From an uncultured Tateyamaria sp. (GTDB taxonomy: Bacteria; Pseudomonadota; Alphaproteobacteria; Rhodobacterales; Rhodobacteraceae): a stretch of DNA of 64,000 bases. Shown piece after piece: positions 54,111 to 62,617 of this stretch. Under the pieces are notes generated by a model. That model did not search any database. It saw only the letters and a program-made list of their open reading frames with translations, and was not told where the DNA came from. The first letter of the stretch is position 1; every line of letters starts with the position of its first letter. The translations under genes were made by a program, and so were the position numbers. The stretch is from NCBI RefSeq assembly GCF_947504105.1, contig NZ_CANNGP010000011.1:1-64000 (forward strand), given 5' to 3'.

Positions 54111-54126
54111 TTGCACACGTGTGCAA
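54111..54126. promoter_or_regulatory. Candidate LacI operator of the catabolic locus
   Basis: TTGCACAC followed directly by GTGTGCAA, a perfect 16-bp palindrome centred on CG, the classical LacI/PurR form. It lies 58 bp before the first gene of the ABC locus, whose last recognised gene encodes a LacI regulator. Binding is inferred from form and position. Confidence 0.75.
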
Positions 54127-54183
54127 AAATGTCTTGCCACAGCAGCAATCCGGCCCTTACCGTGATGGGACAAGGGGGATGCC

Positions 54184-55230
54184 ATGGCCGAGATTCAGCT
54201 ACGCAACATCAATAAGCGCTGGGGAAGCTTTGTCGGGGTCGACAATTTCGATCTGACCATCGCCGATCAGGAATTCCTCGTTTTGCTTGGCCCGTCGGGC
54301 TGCGGCAAGACCACGACCATGCGCATGATTGCGGGCCTAGAGGACGCCACAGACGGGGACATCGTGATCGATGGCAAGCGCGTCAATGACCTGGACCCCA
54401 AGGACCGCGATGTGGCGATGGTATTCCAGTCCTACGGCCTTTATCCGCATCTGAATGTCTACGAGAATATCCGCTTCCCCTTGAAGGTTCGGAAAGTCGA
54501 TCCCGCCATGCATGATGAAAAGGTGCGCCGCGCCAGCGCCATGGTCGAGTTGGACGAGTTCCTGCACCGCAAACCTGCAGAGTTGTCTGGTGGTCAGCGG
54601 CAGCGTGTGGCCTTGGCCCGCGCCATCGTGCGCGAACCCAATGTTTTCCTGATGGACGAGCCGCTGTCGAACCTTGATGCAAAGCTGCGTGTGTCGACGC
54701 GCGCGCAGATCAAGAACCTGAGCCATGAGTTAAAGGTCACCACTGTGTATGTGACGCACGATCAGATCGAGGCAATGACACTGGCCGACCGCGTTGTCGT
54801 CATGAAGCAGGGTAAGGTCCAGCAAGTGGGCACGCCAACCGACATCTATGACCAGCCTGCCAACACTTTCGTCGCCAGTTTCATCGGCTCACCCGCCATG
54901 AACCTGATGGATGGAACTGTCAGCAGTGGCACATTCACCGGTGACAATGTCACGATCAGTGGCCTGACCGCGCCAGACGGTCCGACAACATTGGGGTTCC
55001 GTGCCGAAGACGCGGCGCTGGCCGACAGTGGTGGCCAAATCACGGCGCCCATCTACACGATCGAACTGCTTGGCGATGCGACAATGTTGACCGTTCGTGC
55101 CGGCGGGCAGCTTGTTTCGATCAAGACGCACAAAGAATTCCGGGCCGAGATTGGCGACACCGTGTCGTTCTCGGTTCCTGCGGGCATCTGCCACGCATTC
55201 GATTCCTCTTCGGGCGAGCGTCTTGTCTGA
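54184..55230 (+). CDS. ABC transporter ATP-binding protein (MalK/UgpC type)
   Basis: A 348-residue ATPase. Walker A is GPSGCGKTT, the Q-loop FQSYGLYPHL, signature LSGGQRQRVALARA, Walker B VFLMDEPLSNLDAK and switch His in TVYVTHDQIEAM. The last 110 residues form the OB-like TOBE domain of the CUT1 family. AAGGGGG precedes the ATG. It energises the importer made with the binding protein and permeases downstream. Unlike most CUT1 operons the ATPase is encoded first. Confidence 0.96.
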   Translation: MAEIQLRNINKRWGSFVGVDNFDLTIADQEFLVLLGPSGCGKTTTMRMIAGLEDATDGDIVIDGKRVNDLDPKDRDVAMVFQSYGLYPHLNVYENIRFPLKVRKVDPAMHDEKVRRASAMVELDEFLHRKPAELSGGQRQRVALARAIVREPNVFLMDEPLSNLDAKLRVSTRAQIKNLSHELKVTTVYVTHDQIEAMTLADRVVVMKQGKVQQVGTPTDIYDQPANTFVASFIGSPAMNLMDGTVSSGTFTGDNVTISGLTAPDGPTTLGFRAEDAALADSGGQITAPIYTIELLGDATMLTVRAGGQLVSIKTHKEFRAEIGDTVSFSVPAGICHAFDSSSGERLV

Positions 55231-55270
55231 GGGACCCGTCGGTCCGGGGGCACCCGGGCGGACCAATCCG

Positions 55271-55299
55271 GCCAGTGCAGCCTTGCAAGATGCACTGGC
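55271..55299 (+). repeat. Hairpin between ATPase and binding-protein genes
   Basis: GCCAGTGCA, eleven bases, TGCACTGGC, perfect nine-base arms. It may stabilise or process the transcript so that the binding protein is made in excess of the ATPase, as often in ABC operons. Confidence 0.5.
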
Positions 55300-55324
55300 G
55301 TCTAACACAACAGGGAGTTTGTAA

Positions 55325-56545
55325 ATGTATCTAAAGAAATTGGCACTGGCGGGCGCTGTCTCGCTTCTGGGGACTACAGCGTTTGCTGCGTGTTCTTACG
55401 AAAACGACGTGCCGCTGAAGTCGCTCACAGCCGGGTTCGAGGCATGGAAAGCCGTAACTGACGCTATGGCTGAGTGCGGGAACTTCCAGGCTGAGCTGGA
55501 TCAGGAATTCCGCACCAAGCAACCTGCGGCCTTCGAAGCCAACCCGTCGCTGTATCACATCGGTGGTGTATCCAACGGCACCGTTACGCCGCTGCTGAAC
55601 GCGGGAACCATTCGTCCGTTGGATGATCTGGTTGCCAAGTACGGTCAGGACCTGTCGCCGAACCAGCTGATCCGCGTGGATGGCAAGATCATGGCTGTGG
55701 CGATGATGGTGAACACCCAGCACCTGATGTATCGCAGTGATATTCTGGCTGATCTTGGTATCGATACACCGACCACGTGGGACGAGGTCTTCGCCGCTGC
55801 GGACAAGATCAAGGAAGCGGGCGTTGTCGATCATGCCATTGGCGCGACCATGAAATCCGGTTGGAACCTGGCCCAGGAATTCGTGAACATGTATCCCGGC
55901 TTTGGCGGGGCGTTCTTCAATGCCGACAACACCGCTGCCGTGAATTCTGACGCCGGGATGAAGGCGCTCGAGACCATGAAGAAGACGCTGGACTATACGG
56001 ATCCAGAAGTTCTGGTCAGCGACTCGACTTACGTGCAGCAGCAGTTCCAGCAGGGCAAGATCGCCATGGCGAACCTGTGGGCGTCACGCGCAGGCGCGAT
56101 GAACGACGAGAACGAAAGCCAGGTTGTCGGCAAGGTCTCGATGGCCGCGGCGCCGATCGCGATGGATGGTGGTGCGCCTGCCACGACCTTGTGGTGGGAC
56201 GGTATCGTGATCGCGACGAACATCACTGACGAGGAAGCGGATGCGGCCTTCCGTCTGGCGATGGAAGGGTTGGACAGCGAGATGGTCACCGCCAACAACG
56301 AGGCTGCCATCTGGCTTGTGAACGGCTACCAACCCGGTCCGCTGGCCGAGGGAGCAGTCGCGACAGCAACCGCCAATCCGGCACCGCCTGCTTATCCTTC
56401 AACCACACAGATGGGCCTGCTGCACACCGCACTTGGCAATGAATTGCCAGCCTTCCTGACTGGGGATCGCGACGGGGCTGCCACTCTGGCCGCTGTGGAA
56501 GAAGCCTACACCACGTCGGCGAAAGAGGCTGGCGTACTCAAGTAA
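55325..56545 (+). CDS. ABC transporter extracellular solute-binding protein (CUT1 type)
   Basis: A 406-residue periplasmic protein: signal peptide LALAGAVSLLGTTAFA, then a family-1 binding protein (TPTTWDEVFAAADKIKEAG and WWDGIVIATNITDEEADAAF). The start of the mature chain is short and there is no lipobox-anchored lipid. It captures the substrate, probably a sugar or polyol. It is bounded by hairpins at 55271 and 56554, which would raise its expression compared with the neighbours. The ligand cannot be read from the sequence. Confidence 0.94.
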   Translation: MYLKKLALAGAVSLLGTTAFAACSYENDVPLKSLTAGFEAWKAVTDAMAECGNFQAELDQEFRTKQPAAFEANPSLYHIGGVSNGTVTPLLNAGTIRPLDDLVAKYGQDLSPNQLIRVDGKIMAVAMMVNTQHLMYRSDILADLGIDTPTTWDEVFAAADKIKEAGVVDHAIGATMKSGWNLAQEFVNMYPGFGGAFFNADNTAAVNSDAGMKALETMKKTLDYTDPEVLVSDSTYVQQQFQQGKIAMANLWASRAGAMNDENESQVVGKVSMAAAPIAMDGGAPATTLWWDGIVIATNITDEEADAAFRLAMEGLDSEMVTANNEAAIWLVNGYQPGPLAEGAVATATANPAPPAYPSTTQMGLLHTALGNELPAFLTGDRDGAATLAAVEEAYTTSAKEAGVLK

Positions 56546-56553
56546 GCACCTTG

Positions 56554-56580
56554 GGCTGGCCGGGCATACCCCGGCCAGCC
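56554..56580 (+). repeat. Strong hairpin after the binding-protein gene
   Basis: GGCTGGCCGGG, five bases, CCCGGCCAGCC, eleven perfect pairs, nine bases past the binding-protein stop. There is no T-run, so it is more likely a 3' stabiliser or attenuator than a full terminator. Confidence 0.6.
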
Positions 56581-56599
56581 GCATGTCTTTGGGGGATAG

Positions 56600-56764
56600 A
56601 TGATACCTACGACAGATCATTTGGTTGCGGGCGGTGGCTCTGCTGGATGCGCGACGGTCGCGCGTCTTGCCGAACGACCGGACGCAAGCCCGAGCGCATT
56701 GTACATGATGACGCGATGCAAGATCGGCGGCACCCTGCGCACCGTACAAAGGAAAGCAGCATGA
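56600..56764 (+). pseudogene. N-terminal stub of a GMC oxidoreductase
   Basis: A 54-residue open frame with GGGGGA before its ATG. It begins MIPTTDHLVAGGGSAGCATV and continues ARLAERPDASPSALY, which is the FAD-binding start (GxGxxG, then RLxExP) of glucose-methanol-choline oxidoreductases. The rest of that 500-600-residue enzyme is missing, and the frame runs into the permease start (TGA overlaps its ATG). It is most easily seen as what is left after an internal deletion of a GMC gene that once lay in this operon. A real small protein is less likely. Confidence 0.75.
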
Positions 56765-57789
56765 AGTTCAAAACCTTCTTCTGGTTCGTCGCCCCATCGG
56801 TCTTCATGATGCTGTTGTTCATTGCGGCACCTCTGATCTCGGTGCTCATTCAATCATTTCAGATCACACAACCGGTCATGCAACAGATCGAGGTTGAAAC
56901 CTGCACACCCGGTTTCCTGACACAGACTTGCACGACCGAGGTCAAGACCGTTCCGGTCATTGATGAGGCGACAGGGCGTGCCCAGACCACAACAGAATGG
57001 GTGGGGTTTCAGAGCTACCGAAACGTTCTGCAGATGGACAAGGTCTGGTCGGCCCTTGGGTCTGGCAACTGGGGTAAGATCCTGCAGATCGATTTCTGGA
57101 AGGCGCTGCGTTTTACCTTGATGTTCACTCTTGTCACCTTGCCGCTTGTGGTTGGTGTCGGGTTGATGATTGCGCTGGCCGTCAACAATGCAGCCAAGGC
57201 GCTGCGCGGTCCAGTGATCTTCATCTCGCTATTGCCGTTCATCATCACGCCGGTGATTGGATCACTGTCGATTTACTGGCTGTTCGTGGGGGACGGCATC
57301 CTGACGGCCACGCTCGAACGCTGGTTGGATCGGGACATTGCCATGTTCGGGCAGGCGTGGACGATCGAGCTGTTGATGTATTTCTACCGGGTCTGGCACG
57401 TCGCCCCCTTTGCCTTTGTGATCTTCTATGCGGGCCTGCAAACCGTGAACATGGACACACTGGAATCTGCCATTATCGACGGAGCCAACCGCTTTGAACG
57501 GCTGCGCTATGTTATCGTGCCGCACCTGATGCCACTGATCATCTTCATCGCGCTCATCCACCTCATGGACTGTTACCGCGTCTTCGACGAGATCATCGGT
57601 TTCCGCAGTCAGGCGCATGTCATTTCGCTGCAATGGCTGACCTTCGATTTCCTGACGCCGGATGACGCGGGCAACCGGGCCATCAGCCGGGCTGCGGCCA
57701 GTGCCATGCTGACCATGGTGGGCATCGTGATCCTGCTGATCCTGCCGCTGCGCCGCACCTGGCGTGACCACAAAGGAGGGGCACACTGA
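56761..57789 (+). CDS. ABC transporter permease (MalF-like)
   Basis: A 342-residue inner-membrane permease with about six helices. FFWFVAPSVFMMLLFIAAPLI is helix 1; a Cys-containing periplasmic stretch of about 60 residues (CTPGFLTQTCTTEVKTVPV) follows; ESAIIDGANRFERLRYVIVPHLMP contains the EAA loop that contacts the ATPase. AAAGGAAAGCAGC precedes the ATG at 56761, inside the GMC stub. Two cysteines in the loop might form a disulfide. It pairs with the next permease, whose start overlaps its stop. Confidence 0.94.
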   Translation: MKFKTFFWFVAPSVFMMLLFIAAPLISVLIQSFQITQPVMQQIEVETCTPGFLTQTCTTEVKTVPVIDEATGRAQTTTEWVGFQSYRNVLQMDKVWSALGSGNWGKILQIDFWKALRFTLMFTLVTLPLVVGVGLMIALAVNNAAKALRGPVIFISLLPFIITPVIGSLSIYWLFVGDGILTATLERWLDRDIAMFGQAWTIELLMYFYRVWHVAPFAFVIFYAGLQTVNMDTLESAIIDGANRFERLRYVIVPHLMPLIIFIALIHLMDCYRVFDEIIGFRSQAHVISLQWLTFDFLTPDDAGNRAISRAAASAMLTMVGIVILLILPLRRTWRDHKGGAH

Positions 57790-58940
57790 TGTCAAAAGCC
57801 ACCGCACAGCCGCTGTCGCTCAAGCTTGCATCGGGGGCGTTCCTCGCCTTCTGGTGCCTGATCGCTGCCTTCCCCATAGCGTGGATCGCGGTGATGAGCG
57901 TGAAGTCCCCGCGCGATGCCTTTGACGCGAGCGCATGGAATGTGATCACGGGGCCGGCCACGCGGGCCGCTGGCAATGGGTTGAGCTTTCTGGACATCGC
58001 ATTGGGGTTGGTCGTTCTCTATTTCGCGATCCGCTGGGCATTTACACGCCTGCCCGGACTGGTCGAGCAGTACTCGCCTGCTGGCTTTATCGTGCTGGGC
58101 TGGCTTGTGGGTGCGGCAGTGTATGGCTTGCTGTTCGTGCTGATCTTCTTTGGTGCGCTGCCCGTAGTCTTTGGCGTACTCAACAGCATCGCTGGTCCAT
58201 TGGGCACCCCAATCCTTGGCCTGACGACGGAGCACTATGTGGCCGTCTGGGGCGAGAACGAGTTTTACCGCAACTTCATCAACTCGATGATCGTGACGGC
58301 GGGCGTGGTGACTGTCTCCCTGACCGTGGGCACCTTGGCGGGATATGGCCTTGCCCGGTCCGGGTCGAACCTGGCGTTCTGGCTGTTGATCATTGCGCTC
58401 GTGTTCCGCGCCTTGCCACACTCGGTGCTGGTGGCGGGCTACCTGCCATGGTTCATCAATTCGGCTGAAATCCTGCGCCCCATCCTTGGTGATCTGAGCC
58501 CCACGCTCTACGGCCAGCCCTGGGCGATTATCGCGGTGCTGGTGGCGATCAACCAGCCGTTCACGATCTGGATGCTGCGCTCGTTCTTCCAGAATATCCC
58601 CTCCGAACTGGACGAGGCGGCACGTGTTGACGGCTGTTCCCACTTTCAGGCGTTCCGCCGGGTGATCATGCCGGTCATGTGGCCGGGGGTGATTACCACA
58701 GGCCTGTTCAGCTTCCTGCTGGGCTATAACGACTTCCTGGTCACGGCCCTGCTGCTGGACGCGCAAAACCAGACGATGGTTCCGGCCATCGCTGGTTACT
58801 TCAACCGCGAAACCACCACGACGGATCAGGTTGAAGCGGTCGCGGCAGCTGTATCGATCACCGCACCTCTGTTCCTGCTGGTCATGGTGTTCCAGCGGCA
58901 GATCGTGTCGGGCCTGACGGCAGGGGCGGTGAAGGGCTGA
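57789..58940 (+). CDS. ABC transporter permease (MalG-like) with extra membrane insert
   Basis: A 383-residue permease, about 100 residues longer than MalG-type proteins. After helix 1 (FLAFWCLIAAFPIAWIAVM) an insert at about residues 50-150 carries additional hydrophobic segments (LDIALGLVVLYFAIRWAF and GWLVGAAVYGLLFVLIFFGA) before the usual TTEHYVAVWGEN. The conserved core follows, with the EAA loop in ELDEAARVDGCSHFQAFRRVIMP. The TGATG overlap with the first permease suggests coupling. The insert is the odd part. Confidence 0.94.
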   Translation: MSKATAQPLSLKLASGAFLAFWCLIAAFPIAWIAVMSVKSPRDAFDASAWNVITGPATRAAGNGLSFLDIALGLVVLYFAIRWAFTRLPGLVEQYSPAGFIVLGWLVGAAVYGLLFVLIFFGALPVVFGVLNSIAGPLGTPILGLTTEHYVAVWGENEFYRNFINSMIVTAGVVTVSLTVGTLAGYGLARSGSNLAFWLLIIALVFRALPHSVLVAGYLPWFINSAEILRPILGDLSPTLYGQPWAIIAVLVAINQPFTIWMLRSFFQNIPSELDEAARVDGCSHFQAFRRVIMPVMWPGVITTGLFSFLLGYNDFLVTALLLDAQNQTMVPAIAGYFNRETTTTDQVEAVAAAVSITAPLFLLVMVFQRQIVSGLTAGAVKG

Positions 58941-58943
58941 TGA

Positions 58944-58988
58944 TTTCTTCTGGCTGAAAATACCACGGGGTCCGGGGCAGAGCCCCGG
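58944..58988 (+). repeat. REP-like intergenic repeat, copy A
   Basis: TTTCTTCTGGCTGAAAATAC, then CACGGGGT and the perfect hairpin CCGGGGC-AGA-GCCCCGG (58972-58988). It matches the inverted copy at 25169-25212 at 35 of 43 positions. It lies right after the second permease stop and may end or attenuate the ABC transcript. Confidence 0.65.
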
Positions 58989-59018
58989 TTCTGCCCTGTC
59001 AAAAAAGAAAGAACGCTG

Positions 59019-59549
59019 ATGAAAGGTTCCCGACCGGAACAAGCGGTGCTGACCCGAGGCACCGACATGACAAAGACCGAAGACACCCGAGCGGTGATCG
59101 AAGGAATGGTGGATGGGCTGAACGACCATCGCATTGACGACATTGGCCAGTTCTTTGCCGAAAGCTTCCGCTGGATATGCAACACCGGCTGCGGCACCAA
59201 GACCGGGTTGCAAGAGTTTCAGGACAACTGGCAACGCCCCTTCCAGGCCGCCTTCTCCGACAAGGTGTGCGTGGATGAAGCCCGTCTTTACATGGGCGAA
59301 TGGGCTGCGGCCTTTGGACGGCAAGAGGCGACCCATGCCGGTGAATTCATGGGCATTGCCCCCACCGGCAAGCGGATCGAGATTCGGTACATGGATTTCT
59401 GGAAGGTCGAAGATGGTCGTATCACAGACAACTACGTGATGGTCGACTTTCCCCACGTCCTCGCCCAGTTGAGGCGCGACGTTTTTGATGGTGAAGGCTG
59501 GGAGGCCTTCGATCGCGGCGACAAGACCCCACCGCGACCCGATGCATGA
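59019..59549 (+). CDS. SnoaL-like polyketide-cyclase family protein
   Basis: A 176-residue protein of the NTF2/SnoaL fold. TRAVIEGMVDGLNDHRIDDIGQFFAESF is the first helix pair, and GKRIEIRYMDFWKVEDGRITDNYVMVD the conserved strand region. It is clearly similar to the second half of the 348-residue protein at 60939 (KRIEMRSLDFWRLENG, ENWVMVDLLHM). The start at 59019 has a weak AAGAAAG; a Met at 59067 is possible. It lies between the importer and the HisD-like gene and is presumably part of the pathway; the reaction is unknown. Confidence 0.88.
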   Translation: MKGSRPEQAVLTRGTDMTKTEDTRAVIEGMVDGLNDHRIDDIGQFFAESFRWICNTGCGTKTGLQEFQDNWQRPFQAAFSDKVCVDEARLYMGEWAAAFGRQEATHAGEFMGIAPTGKRIEIRYMDFWKVEDGRITDNYVMVDFPHVLAQLRRDVFDGEGWEAFDRGDKTPPRPDA

Positions 59550-59558
59550 GGTGACGAG

Positions 59559-60887
59559 ATGACGATTGAATACCTGAAACGCGGCAAGCCTGAAGCCGAG
59601 CGGGCCGAAGACGATGCCAAGACGCGCGCCATCGTGGAAAGCACCCTTGCGGACATTGAGGCGCGTGGGGATGTGGCGGTGCGTGACTTGTCAGAAAAGT
59701 TCGACAATTACAGCCCCGAGAGTTTTCGCCTGACACAATCCGACATCGACGCACTAATGGCAGAGCTGACCTCACGCGAGATGGAGGACATCAAGTTTGC
59801 GCAGCAGCAAGTCCGCGACTTCGCGCAGGCACAGCGGGACTCCATGCTGGATATAGAGGTCGAGACGATGCCAGGCGTCATCTTGGGTCACAAGAATATC
59901 CCCGTGCAATCCGTGGGTTGTTATGTGCCCGGAGGCAAGTTCCCAATGGTCGCGTCTGCCCACATGTCGGTGGCGACGGCGAGCGTGGCGGGCGTGCCTC
60001 GCATCATCGCCTGCACTCCACCGTGGCGGGGCAAGCCGAACCCGGCTGTGATTGCCGCCATGCACTTGGGTGGCGCACACGAGATCTACGTCATGGGCGG
60101 CATTCAGGCGGTGGGCGCCATGGCCATTGGGACCGAAACGATTGACCCGGTCCACATGCTTGTTGGCCCCGGAAACGCCTTCGTGGCCGAGGCCAAGCGC
60201 CAGCTTTTTGGTCGCGTGGGCATTGATCTGTTTGCAGGGCCAACCGAGACGATGGTGATCGCGGATGAAACCGTCGATGCCGAGATGTGTGCCACGGACC
60301 TGCTGGGGCAGGCCGAACATGGCTACAACTCACCTGCTGTGCTGCTCACCAACTCGCGCAAGCTGGCGGATGAAACAGCATCCGAGATTGAGCGCATCCT
60401 CGGCATTCTGCCGACCGCTGACACCGCCCGAAAAAGCTGGGAGGATTATGGCGAGATTATCCTGTGCGATACCTATGACGAGATGTTGGAAATGGCCGAC
60501 GATGTGGCGTCCGAGCACGTGCAGGTGATGACAGACCGCGACGACTGGTTCCTCGAACACATGACCTGCTATGGCGCGCTGTTCCTTGGCCCTCGCACCA
60601 ATGTGGCGAATGGCGACAAGGTGATCGGGACCAACCATACCCTGCCCACCAAGAAGGCGGGGCGGTATACGGGCGGCCTGTGGGTTGGCAAGTATCTCAA
60701 GACGCACAGCTACCAGAAGGTCACGACGGACGAGGCTGCGGCAGAGATCGGCGCCTACGGTTCACGGCTCTGTATGCTCGAAGGCTTCGTGGGTCATGCG
60801 GAGCAGTGCAACCTGCGTGTGCGTCGCTATGGCGGAATAAACGTGCCGTATGGCGAAGGCGCGCCTGCACGTGATGCTGCGGAATAG
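59559..60887 (+). CDS. Histidinol dehydrogenase family protein (HisD/HpsN-like)
   Basis: A 442-residue NAD-dependent, zinc-containing alcohol-to-acid dehydrogenase. Zinc ligands of HisD are conserved as Gln and His in [10 protein letters not shown], Asp in [13 protein letters not shown] and His in [10 protein letters not shown]; the catalytic Glu-His pair is in ASEHVQVM. The segments [15 protein letters not shown] and [15 protein letters not shown] match the branch that includes sulfopropanediol 3-dehydrogenase (HpsN) rather than the histidine-pathway enzyme. No his genes are nearby. It therefore probably oxidises a primary alcohol brought in by the ABC importer. The exact substrate is not settled. 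Confidence 0.92.
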   Translation: MTIEYLKRGKPEAERAEDDAKTRAIVESTLADIEARGDVAVRDLSEKFDNYSPESFRLTQSDIDALMAELTSREMEDIKFAQQQVRDFAQAQRDSMLDIEVETMPGVILGHKNIPVQSVGCYVPGGKFPMVASAHMSVATASVAGVPRIIACTPPWRGKPNPAVIAAMHLGGAHEIYVMGGIQAVGAMAIGTETIDPVHMLVGPGNAFVAEAKRQLFGRVGIDLFAGPTETMVIADETVDAEMCATDLLGQAEHGYNSPAVLLTNSRKLADETASEIERILGILPTADTARKSWEDYGEIILCDTYDEMLEMADDVASEHVQVMTDRDDWFLEHMTCYGALFLGPRTNVANGDKVIGTNHTLPTKKAGRYTGGLWVGKYLKTHSYQKVTTDEAAAEIGAYGSRLCMLEGFVGHAEQCNLRVRRYGGINVPYGEGAPARDAAE

Positions 60888-60938
60888 GGGCAGGTGCCTC
60901 TCATCAACGCCTTGGCAATGATGTTTGGAAACGGATAA

Positions 60939-61985
60939 ATGGATACCCATTCACAGCACAAGGACTTGATCGCACCTTTGAGGCGGGCCTTGTATGATTT
61001 TGACATGGATACCGTGCGCGCGCAGCTTCATGCGTTATGTACGCCAGACGCGGTGTTCCGTCTCGCTTTTCCGTTTGAGAGTATCGTGGGCGTGGATGCG
61101 TATGTGGACCGCGCCTATGACCCATTGGCCGCAGCCTTGCCCGACCTCGAGCGCAGGGATTACATCGTGATCGCGGGCCCGACACCCGAAGGCGCGGATT
61201 GGGTGGGCTGCGGCGGTTATTACACCGGAACGTTCAGGGCACCTTGGCTCGATATCCCGCCCACGGGTCATATCGTCCATGTGCGATTCCACGAGTTCTA
61301 TCGGTTCGAGGACAACAAGATTGTCGAGATGCAGGCCCTGTGGGATATCCCCGAGGTCATGATGCAGGCGGGTGCTTGGCCTATGGTACCATCATTGGGA
61401 CGCGAATGGCATGTGCCGGCACCTGCAACCTGCGACGGTCTTGTGCAAGGGCCGCGTGATGACATGACCAGTGATGCATCCTGTCAGCATATCATCGACA
61501 TGCTGGACCATCTCAAGAAGCACCCCAGCCAGGGTGGGCCCGAGGTGATGGAGATGGAGCGGTTCTGGCACCCCAAGATGATGTGGTATGGGCCAAGCGG
61601 TATCGGGTCAGGGCGCGGTATCGCGGGGTTCCGCAACTGGCATCAAATCCCGTTCCTGAACGGCATGCCCGACCGCGGAACATACGTGGACGAGATCACG
61701 TTCCACTTCTTTGGTGACGGTGCGTATACCGGGGTGACAGGCTGGCCGGATATGTACCAGACCATTACCCACGATGGATGGTTAGGCATCCCGCCCGTGA
61801 ACAAGCGGATCGAGATGCGCAGTCTGGACTTCTGGCGCCTGGAAAACGGGTTGATCCGCGAGAACTGGGTCATGGTGGACCTGCTGCACATGTATGACCA
61901 GATTGGCGTCGACGTTCTGGCTCGTATGCGAGAGTTCAACAAGGCGCGCGTGGGCTTCGATCCTGAAACAGGGCGGGCGATATGA
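60939..61985 (+). CDS. Tandem SnoaL-like domain protein
   Basis: A 348-residue protein built of two NTF2/SnoaL-type domains, residues 10-150 and 185-330. The first has VDAYVDRAYDPLAAALPDLERR and HIVHVRFHEFYRFEDNKIVE; the second has NKRIEMRSLDFWRLENG. The second domain resembles the single-domain protein at 59019. Duplication followed by fusion is likely. The two domains may make a pseudodimer with one site each. Its stop overlaps the GST start by ATGA. The reaction is unknown; epoxide hydrolysis, isomerisation or cyclisation are known for the fold. Confidence 0.88.
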   Translation: MDTHSQHKDLIAPLRRALYDFDMDTVRAQLHALCTPDAVFRLAFPFESIVGVDAYVDRAYDPLAAALPDLERRDYIVIAGPTPEGADWVGCGGYYTGTFRAPWLDIPPTGHIVHVRFHEFYRFEDNKIVEMQALWDIPEVMMQAGAWPMVPSLGREWHVPAPATCDGLVQGPRDDMTSDASCQHIIDMLDHLKKHPSQGGPEVMEMERFWHPKMMWYGPSGIGSGRGIAGFRNWHQIPFLNGMPDRGTYVDEITFHFFGDGAYTGVTGWPDMYQTITHDGWLGIPPVNKRIEMRSLDFWRLENGLIRENWVMVDLLHMYDQIGVDVLARMREFNKARVGFDPETGRAI

Positions 61986-62617
61986 CCCTGATCGTTCATG
62001 GGCGCGCGACGTCATCCAATGTGCAGGCGGTGATGTGGGCTGCGGCTGAATTGGGCCTTGTCGTTGAGCGCAAGGACGTAGGGGGGCGGTTTGGTGGAGC
62101 CGACACGCCTGCCTTTCGACGGATGAATCCGATGGGGCTGGTACCAGTGCTGGAAGATGGCGACACCGTGATGTTCGAGAGCGCCGCAGTCCTGCGGTAT
62201 CTTGTTTCCAAAGATGGTGCAGCTGGCCTAAAGACCTCGCCGCGCGACGATATGTGGGCGGAATGGACGAAGAACACGCTTTGTCGGTCGTTCACTGTTC
62301 CGCTGTTCTGGACGTTCTACCGGACGCCCGAGGCGAAGCGGGACATGGTGGCCGTTGAAGCGGCCCTGCGCCAATTCGAAACTTATCTTTCCATGGCGAT
62401 GGCGGAACGACGTACGCGCGATTGGGTGTCCGGGTCCGCTCCCGGTCTTGCTGATATCTGGGCTGGCCATGTTCTCTATCGCTACTTCACGCTGGACTTT
62501 GAACGGCGGGTGCCGTCCGGTGCGCAAGACTACTACGACGCCTTGACCGCGCGGCCTGGGTATCGGACGCATGTGATGGTGGATTATTCCGAACTGAAAG
62601 GGAGGCTGTCGTTTTGA
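61982..62617 (+). CDS. Glutathione S-transferase family protein
   Basis: A 211-residue GST. The N-terminal domain has HGRATSSNVQAVMWAAAELG (Ser in the catalytic-residue position), RMNPMGLVPVLEDGDTVMFESAAVLRY with the cis-Pro and the glutathione Glu-Ser; the C-terminal helical domain follows (APGLADIWAGHVLYRYF). It is translationally coupled to the tandem SnoaL gene and to the SDR. In this pathway it may isomerise or remove a group from an intermediate with glutathione. Confidence 0.93.
   Translation: MTLIVHGRATSSNVQAVMWAAAELGLVVERKDVGGRFGGADTPAFRRMNPMGLVPVLEDGDTVMFESAAVLRYLVSKDGAAGLKTSPRDDMWAEWTKNTLCRSFTVPLFWTFYRTPEAKRDMVAVEAALRQFETYLSMAMAERRTRDWVSGSAPGLADIWAGHVLYRYFTLDFERRVPSGAQDYYDALTARPGYRTHVMVDYSELKGRLSF

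Noticed and set aside
59559-60887. Histidine biosynthesis hisD
   Set aside because: No other his genes are near, and the context is a transporter and catabolic enzymes; the sequence fits the HpsN-like branch.
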